This document shows positions 49,301 to 58,300 of a stretch of DNA of 64,000 bases, piece after piece. Position 1 is the first letter of the stretch; each line of letters begins with the position of its first letter. The notes under the pieces were generated by a model. It did no database searches. It was not told the origin of the DNA and saw only the letters and a list, made by a program, of their open reading frames with translations. The position numbers were made by a program, and so were the translations under genes. The stretch is from Harmonia axyridis (taxonomy: Eukaryota; Arthropoda; Insecta; Coleoptera; Coccinellidae): positions 22,627,506 to 22,691,505 of the forward strand of contig NC_059505.1 in the NCBI RefSeq assembly GCF_914767665.1, written 5' to 3'.

Positions 49301-52300
49301 GGTTCACTTCAAGATATAAAATTCTAGATCTCGATATGAATCTCATCACATGTTGTAAAGATTTCATTGTTTTAAAAACTAATTCATCCCTAGTTTTAGA
49401 AATAGTATGTACAGATCGGGTTATTATTTTGTTCAATACTGATATGAGTTTCCTGAAACCAAAAAGTTTCATCAGTTTTTCAATTAAACAGGACAAACCA
49501 AATTTTTTTTGAAAATACTCTTTTTTAATAAGTTCAAAAGGGAATCATTCGGAATAATTTTCAAAAAAAATTGATGATTTGTAGAATTAATGTATCAAAT
49601 AAATAAATAAAAATGCCGAAATTTCACGAATATCACAAAAATTTTTAGATCTCAGTATACTTGAAAATATAGATTGATTACTTGCAATAATTTCAACTAA
49701 AATAATCTGTTATTTCTACTTCTAGCGAATATCAACCTACTTATAAGCTAATGTAGCACTGAAGCCTTCTTTAATGTAAAGAGCCAGTACAGGCTCAAAA
49801 TGTTGATATTTCCAATCACTACTAACTAAGCTTATGATATGTAAAAGGCATTCGAAAACTAATGTATCATAGGTATCAGTCTCTTGATGATCCATTAAGA
49901 TGTTGAATAAGGCATCTAAAATATCTTGCAGTAGCTTAACTACCTCCTCTCCATCCACTTCCATTAGAGACTGCAATGTTTGATTCAAACATTCTTTTTT
50001 TGCAGCCCAATTCAATAGACCAAGAAGTTTAACTGAAATATTTCATTACTATTAACTGCAGAAATATTTTATCAAGATAATGCTTAATACATATTCAAGC
50101 TTGATACATATTCAAGCTTGATTAATGCAGTTAGAAATAATTTCACTCACCATTCTGAGTCAATTTTGTTGAACATATGTTACTGGAGATTATAAAGTAA
50201 TCCTTAGCACTAACACTCAATCCTGAAACTTGAATTTTTGGCCCTTCTTTAATTTCAGTTTCATTTGAAGCCAGTTTCAAATACTCTACTCTTTGATCTT
50301 CAAATTTTTTATGATCTATCTTGTAAACGATTAGATTGTGCTTAACATTACTCAGTGTTGTGCCATTTTCTTCCATCAACCTAACAAAAGACATAGCAAA
50401 TGGTTTTTCACTTTTGTCTTTTGCTTCGTTTGAAGATCTGTGCTTGAATGTGAACTTCAAATGACTAGTTTTGAATTCTTCTATAGGTATTGCAACTTTG
50501 AACGTTTCGAACCATTGTGGTTTATCTTCATGATAATATATTACAGATTTATATTCGTTCATAGGTAGAACTCCGCCACCTAAGCTGATAACGCCCTGCA
50601 AGAAAGTAACAACATAATGAAACGGGAAATGAACTAACACAATGTCACTTACTGGTATTGCTCCCCCATTCTCATTACAAACTGTAACTGTTACTTCAAC
50701 ATTCTTGTCACTTGATTTATTGCCTTTAGTAAACTCCCCCGATACTAGTGTTATATAAAGATCATTCCTTATATCACCAGGTAATATCACTTCAGGAAAA
50801 CCCATTTTTCTAGCCAAGGACACATTTCCCAACACCAAATGAGGATGTTCTTCTCTAACCTATATAAAAATAAGTGGGTTATGAATATTGTAGATTACAT
50901 CCAACTTAGAAGGTTGAAACATTCTAACATGAATCAAAAAAATCTCAAATAACTTATTGAATTTAGGAGCATAATCAAGTTTCTAATTTGAAAAGCGAAA
51001 GTTATGATGTAATTTTTGAAACTATATTTGAAACTCCCTGTGATGATATTCATTGCATTGAAAAGTTTCCACATCCTTCTTCTTCGAAAATGTGAGGACA
51101 GTTCATGTTTAGGAGATTGAAAATAAGTGTCATGAACAAAATATTGACTACCCATATTAATTATTTTTTTCATTACTTTTTTATTGTTATTTTGAAAAAG
51201 AGGTTAAACCATTCAACAAATGAAACGGAAAATCGTTCAGAAATGAGTACCCAATAATATCAGAGAAGAAAAAATTATATATAATCTTTTTTTTTTTTAA
51301 ATATAATTAACACTTCCTAACCGAAAGTATTTATTTCGCAAAAAATTTTCAGCTTAGTGGAAAATATCAAAGAAAATCATAATCCCAATTCTAAGATTTC
51401 AAATACGCCCAGTTCTCCAGAAAAGTCTTATAGACAATTGGGACACCCTTCAAATACCAATACGATTTTCATTTATGCTTCAATGTTGTATAGTTTTTTG
51501 GTGATAACATTTTTCAGGTTTGTTTCCTTGATTTTTGGTCTTCCAAAGTAAGGCATCGGATTTTCGAGTGATGATGAAACAATCAATTGCTGTATCAAAT
51601 TTCATGAAAATCAATCTAATTTTTGATAGACTGTTTTCTGCAATAGTAGAGAAGCTTTACTTTGAAAAAAAAAACGAAAAAAAAACAAAACATTTGGATA
51701 AAAGACCAGACACGTGAATTTATGATTTTTTGTGAAACTTTATGCCCTCAATGAGAAGTTATAGGTATAGGATGTTCAAAGTGGACATTACGATATAAGC
51801 TACAAATGTAATATTATCATAACTTTAGAAACAGGGAACATATTTGAATATTTTTTTTGCTACTTTGCAGCTAAAAGGGCTATTCTTCAATGATTCGCTA
51901 AGGTTTTTTTTTAATTTTTAGGGGTATTTATTGTCTTTACTTATGAGTTACATAACAAGTAGGCAGAAAACGTACCTGCTCAGCTATTTTGTTGATACAA
52001 TGCTTTATTTATATTATTTGTTCATTATTTCGCTATTTTTATCAGAATATTAAAAGGCAAAAATTGAATAATTGCATTCTTGAATGGCATACTATTCAGC
52101 AAGTCCCTCTGCCCTGAAGCAGGATTCAGCCTGTATGTAGGCTACAAGGTGCATGTGCTTGTCATGTAAGACGATAAATACCCCTTAAAATTAAAAGACC
52201 TTAGGGAATCAATGAAGAATGTCCCTTTTAGCTGCAAAGTAGTGAAAAAACTATTCAAATATATTCCCTGTTTCAAATGTTGTGATAATATTACATTTGT

Positions 52301-55300
52301 AGCTTTTATAGCTAAGTCTACTTTGAACACCCTATAACTGAGGAACCAGTGTTGACCAGTCTTCTGATTAGCTTATTACTTTTCACACAGATATTACACA
52401 TCACCCAAAACTCTTTTCGAGTGAACATAATATATCAAGCGAAAAAATCAAACAATCAGCTAAAGCCTAAAGTTTTCAAGGAATAGAAATATCCTACCTG
52501 TTTGAGATCTCCTCTCAAAAGTTTCATGCTGACAAATAGAGCTTGATTCTTGTTATCATTCTTGGCAAAATCTTTGCTTATGATTTTTTTGAGTGTTTGC
52601 TCCAAATTATCTTTCTCACAGCTGAAAAGATGAGATACATTATGATTCATAAGTAGACTAACATAACTCCTGGTTATTACAAGATCCTTACTAAGAAAAG
52701 GAAAAAAAATATAAATATATTTGTAGGATATGGAAAGTAGGTTTGAATGTTTTTCCATCACTACAGTAGTTGGGATACTAGTATATTCAATGTTTTATCT
52801 CCTGCCTCTCCTTGGTCTGTGAGACCTATCAGAATTTTAGATGTTATATTATGAGTTAGGAAAACTGGTTATTTTTAGGTTGTTTTGTGATTGAAACTAT
52901 TAAATGAATGAATGAAAATATTAAAGAAATCTGTATAACATTTTGCATTACAAATGGAATTTCGTCAGACGATGAGCCGAAAAATGTTATGGTGCATAAA
53001 CTCAATTGAAACCTAAGAACATTAATAAGAGGAACGGAAATCGCCTAGTAACTGATGCATTTGTTTTGATGCCAACATCCGACACTTCTTGTCTGACGGG
53101 ACACTATAGCGTAGCGTAACATAATTTGATTGATTTCGAAATTATCGATTCATGCTCAAAAATAGTTTACAATAAGATTTATTCATAAAAATTCTTTCGT
53201 GTTTCAAAAGGGTCAATGTTTTTCTCAATTTAATGATTTAGCTATTGTGAAGTTATGGAAAAAAGATTCCTGATAAAACATTCAACAATAAAATCAGGAA
53301 TCTCTATGCCTATGGCTCACACATACAATTGGCTAGCTCGATTGTAATTGGTAACACTAAACTTCCATCTCTCTTGTATTCGGAATAGAGCACAAGAATT
53401 TACTTTCCGTTCCTTCTATCTATATTCTGAGATCGAAACACATCGAAAAAAAAATTCGTTAAGCGTGCTATTGAAAATTAGGAATTCTTGTCAGAAGGTG
53501 AGACTATCAATAAAGAATATAATAGAATTCGAATTATAAAATCTTGCAGAAGGAAAAACTTATAGAATTTTTGCATAACAACAATACATATTTAGGGTTT
53601 CATTAACAGGTAGGTACTTTTTTGACATATACGTATATTCAGTGCTAATATTATTATATTTTTATATTTATATTGAAGTCTTCACAAAATACCATACGAC
53701 AACTTACCCGACAAACTGTATTGGGTACTCTTTGTCAAAATCGCTTTCGAGGCCACCTTTCATAAATTTTGTTATTTCCATTGCAGCTACTCCAAACGGT
53801 CTTCTCATGTTATCTGCAGATGATTTGCGGTTAAATGTAGTAGCATTACTACTTCGTCTATGATCTACTTCTTTAACTTCCATAGCACCAACTCTTACTA
53901 CGTAACACACCAAGTAGATTTTTTCTCTTTCTAAATCTTTCTTACCTAAATCCTTGAAATCAACAAAATGATATTTTGGAATGCATATATTTTGAGAAAG
54001 TTCAATAAAATGCATCACTATGGACGAAAATTACTTCTAACCTAAAGAATATTCATTTTCTTTTCTGGATAAGGATATCTGCTCAAACGAATAAATTATC
54101 CACTATACATTACTAGGAGTTATGTGCACCTCTTATTGTACATGGTGCATAAATTTCAATAAAAAAGCATAAATTTCAATAGAGCCTATAAAAATTGGAG
54201 AAGATGGATAAATAAAATATAAATAAGGACCTGTATCAAAACTAGTACTAATACTGTGCCATCAGTCATTAACCGAAAATACGGCATCAAAACAAAAACA
54301 TGCTTTACACTCACTGTGAACATAACTCTAAGATTATGCATTTGATCCAAATCACTCATCAAACCATCCTTGGACCATCTGACCACATAATTTTCTGTTA
54401 TACTTTTATATTCTCTTCCATCATATAAAGTGATGAGTAGTTGAGCATCTTCATTCATTTTACAAGTGAAATTTTTTATAGCAACCAAAAATATATTCGA
54501 GTATTGCTGTATTGCGGTTTTTGGAAGTAGATGATTTTGTTCAGTCTGAAGTAAAAGCATTGATCAATAATACGAAATTAATTAATCCAGCTGGGATACA
54601 TTTTTTATTTATGCTTCCGACACAACTATATAAAATAATATTCGACTTGGGTTGAATTTTAGGTAATGAGGGATAACAATATAGAGCAATGATTATTTAT
54701 CATGCTGAATTGATTTTTTTATTGAAAAAAAAATTGGTAACATTGTGCAAGGGTAGTGAGAGATATCCAGAAAAACTAATATTGTACATTTAGGTCGAGA
54801 CAATTTTTTAGAAGTTTGTCAATATTAAAGGACATGTGAGAGATATTCATTCATAAGGAAACACTGCTTCTTTATGATATTGAGATAATTTTTTGTGGTA
54901 AATCGTGCAGTGCAGAGCATTGACTTCAACATTAAAGAAAGAAAGGTTTGGACTCCAGTAATCAGGAGAAAATAAGTTTCAGCCAATGATAGAATAGCGT
55001 ATAGCCTTATTACATGAAAAGAAAGTATAGAAGGTCTCTCTTTCGATTCTTGGAAAAGTATATGATGTTACGCTTCTTTAGTTTCACCTTTAGTGAAGGA
55101 TTGGGGTTTCGGGAATTCCGAGTATGCTTCTAATATTGTCCTTCAGCTGACGAGGTGTATGAAAAACTTTGAAATCTTCTCTCGAGTTCTGGTCTTACTA
55201 TCTGATCAGTAACCGATTTAAGGTCCAGGGTGATCAAGTATCGTCCAAAATCAAAGTTCATACGGAACCGAAAACTATTACAACTCCGCTTGCCGCAGCT

Positions 55301-58300
55301 TCGAAATAATAAACTATACGATACTCCTTCTTTCACTTGAAGCAAAATACTGACATTCATGTTGTTTGATGGTATTGTGCCGGTGCAAGGGATATCCTTA
55401 AAGAGGATGAAAATAGACGTCGATCTCAATTGGCCTGAAGCCACAGTGACCGCACGACAACGTTCAAGGGTTAACCAGGAAAAAGTAATGGAGAGAAAAT
55501 TAACCGTTGTTGGGATTGAGATATTTTAGAATCTTGGTTGGCACCACCTTGGTTATTTAGATGAAGGAGTATGATTTAGATATAACCTTCTCTCCTGGAA
55601 ATATGTCTGTAAAGCTGTCACGAGATGGGAGCTCCGACATTCAGATTAAAAAGCATTGAAGGAACCAACAAGCTACCTACCTTGCATTTACTCATTCGAT
55701 CCACAGCATTTTTGTGATTGAAATATAATTGTATTGTACTTGTTTCTTCAGGATTTATGAGGTTACCGTTATTGTCTCTCACAGCTAGATCTAAATTCAA
55801 TATCTTATTTCCCATATCAATATCTTCAGTAGCTTCTTTTGTTACCCTTTTCAGTTCGTCCACAGGAAGAGTACCACTTATTATTTTGCTTCTATGATTG
55901 ATCAAGTCATATATTTGGGTTTTGATTTGTTCAAAATTCTTATTGTGTGTCTGAAAAATTCGAACAATGTGAATTAATTATATATAAATTCTGTTGATTG
56001 CTAATACAATGAGTAAAATCATGTAGTAATTGATATCCTATAATTTTCCTTGCTCTGTTTGTGTAGAATTTAAAAATTCAAAAGTTTTCCCTATATACTA
56101 TAGGGCTGCGTTCATTAACTTACTCAAGCAAGCTAGTATTACTCAGAAGCGTTCATAAACTTACTATGCTTTACTCCAAGTAGGCTCTGTGAGCATTCAT
56201 TAACACTCAGAAGAAGCTCAGCATACTTTATTAATTGGTAAGGTAAGCTTGACCGTTCTGAAGTTATTGTTATTATTCTGTTTGAAATTTAAATAGATAT
56301 AATTCATGTTTAAAAATTCTCAATAATGGAATATGAAATGATTCATATTGAAACTGAAAAATAAAGATATTTAAGCGGAAATGTAATAATTAATATTTGT
56401 ATTAATATTCATTATTTCAAGAATAGTGGAGACATTTTTGAAGTAACTAAATCAAACGAACTAATGGGATTATGTCAGCAATAAAAGAATCTAAGTAGGG
56501 ACACTCCAAATGAGGTATTAACATTAGGTCAGCAAGAAGTTTCAACAGGTCATGCCTTATTGCAACCTGATCCTCAAACATCATAAGATACCTCATCAAA
56601 ATGCACATGCCACAATGAAACTAATCGAACTATATAAGGCTAATGAGAGCAAGTTCAAGTGCAGTTTCATCAGGAACGACACTGTTTGGAAAATTATGGC
56701 GTCAGCGATGGAAAGCAGTGGCTATAATTTCAACTCCAAACAGTGCAAGTTAAAATGGAAACACTTGCGAAAACTCCAAATGAAATTTATGGATAATATG
56801 GGCGTCAGAGGGTCTGGGGAAGAACATGACCATTTCAGATACAAATTTCGAGCAAATATACGAAATATTTTCTGATAGACTCGATGTTGCATGGCATCCT
56901 CTTCACAAAGGTAGTTTATCATTTTGCAAAATTTATTATATGAAAGCAGAGTACATTGCTAAATCATAGCTCAAATATAACTATTATTTCAGGGAGTTCA
57001 TTAGATATCACCAACTTCAAATGAAATTGGGACATTGATTAGGAACAGAGTGGAAAAAAATAAAACTAAGACTCCCGAGCTAATAAAATTCTTACAAGAA
57101 AAAGAAAGAAAAAAGATAACAAACCCGCAACAATTGCCACAAGGAAAAACGGCCCTTCAAAAAGAATTTCTAGCAGAATTGAAGAAACTGGGGTTCTCTT
57201 TGGATTAAAAATAAATAAAATATTTTTTGGTACCTATGAAATGAACTGTGACATTATATTTTCAAATTTGATTATTGTTTTATTATACATTTACGATATC
57301 AACAATTCATGATATAAAATGATGTTATCATATCATTGTGTACAAGTATAATTTAACCTTTACATTTGTTTACTTGTATAAATGACATTTGTCAGGGTAA
57401 GTTTCTGAACGACGCGACGTTGAGTAAATTCCGGATTTGAAAATGCAAATCCTACATTTAGGGCACATGTTTTCTCCAATACCCAGATCAAAGGATGTTT
57501 TCAAGACTGCAATTGATATCGAAACTCAAATCGGGAACAACCCCCACTATGATGTGATCGCATAAGATATAGCAAAAACCCTTAGAGCCTTCAAGGACTG
57601 GGAAGAAGAAGGAGAGTGTAACCGTGAACATCTTACAGTAAACATTCATATTAACAAAAATCTTAAAAAAAAACTACATAAAATAATAGCAGATAACAAC
57701 CTTATAATGACTAAAGCAGATAAAATGCAGGTTTAGTATTATTGAGTAAAGAATTATACTATATTGAGAAAACACTTAAATTTTTTGATGAAAATGAAAT
57801 AGTTGAATGCAGAAATGCACTTCTAAAGTACTGTAACAATGTTAATGATACTATTGAAAAAACTCTCCCAACACAACAAATAGGGAAACAATCCATTCTA
57901 TGAAAGAAAAGAATCCCTCTCTTTCTAGATTATATAGTTTGATCAAGTTACATAAGCTTGAAAAAAGCATCAGACCGATAACATCTGCGGTTTCTTCACC
58001 ATGCCTTAAGATCTCTAGATTTATCAACCGCTTCTTCATCAAAAAACTTGAATACAGATCGGTGTTTTCAGTGAAGAACTCTTTGTAATTGATAAGAAGC
58101 ATCGAATTAACAGAGCTTGATCCTCATAAAAAGTATACGATAGTTTCTTTTGACATTGTAAATTTATACACTAATGTTCCTATAGGTGAATCACTTAGCT
58201 TAGTTGAGGAATATCTGGCTGAATGCGTAGAGTCTGACAATACAGACGTAGAAAACATCAAAAAACTAAGTAAGTTAATTGTTGAACAAAATTACTTTGT

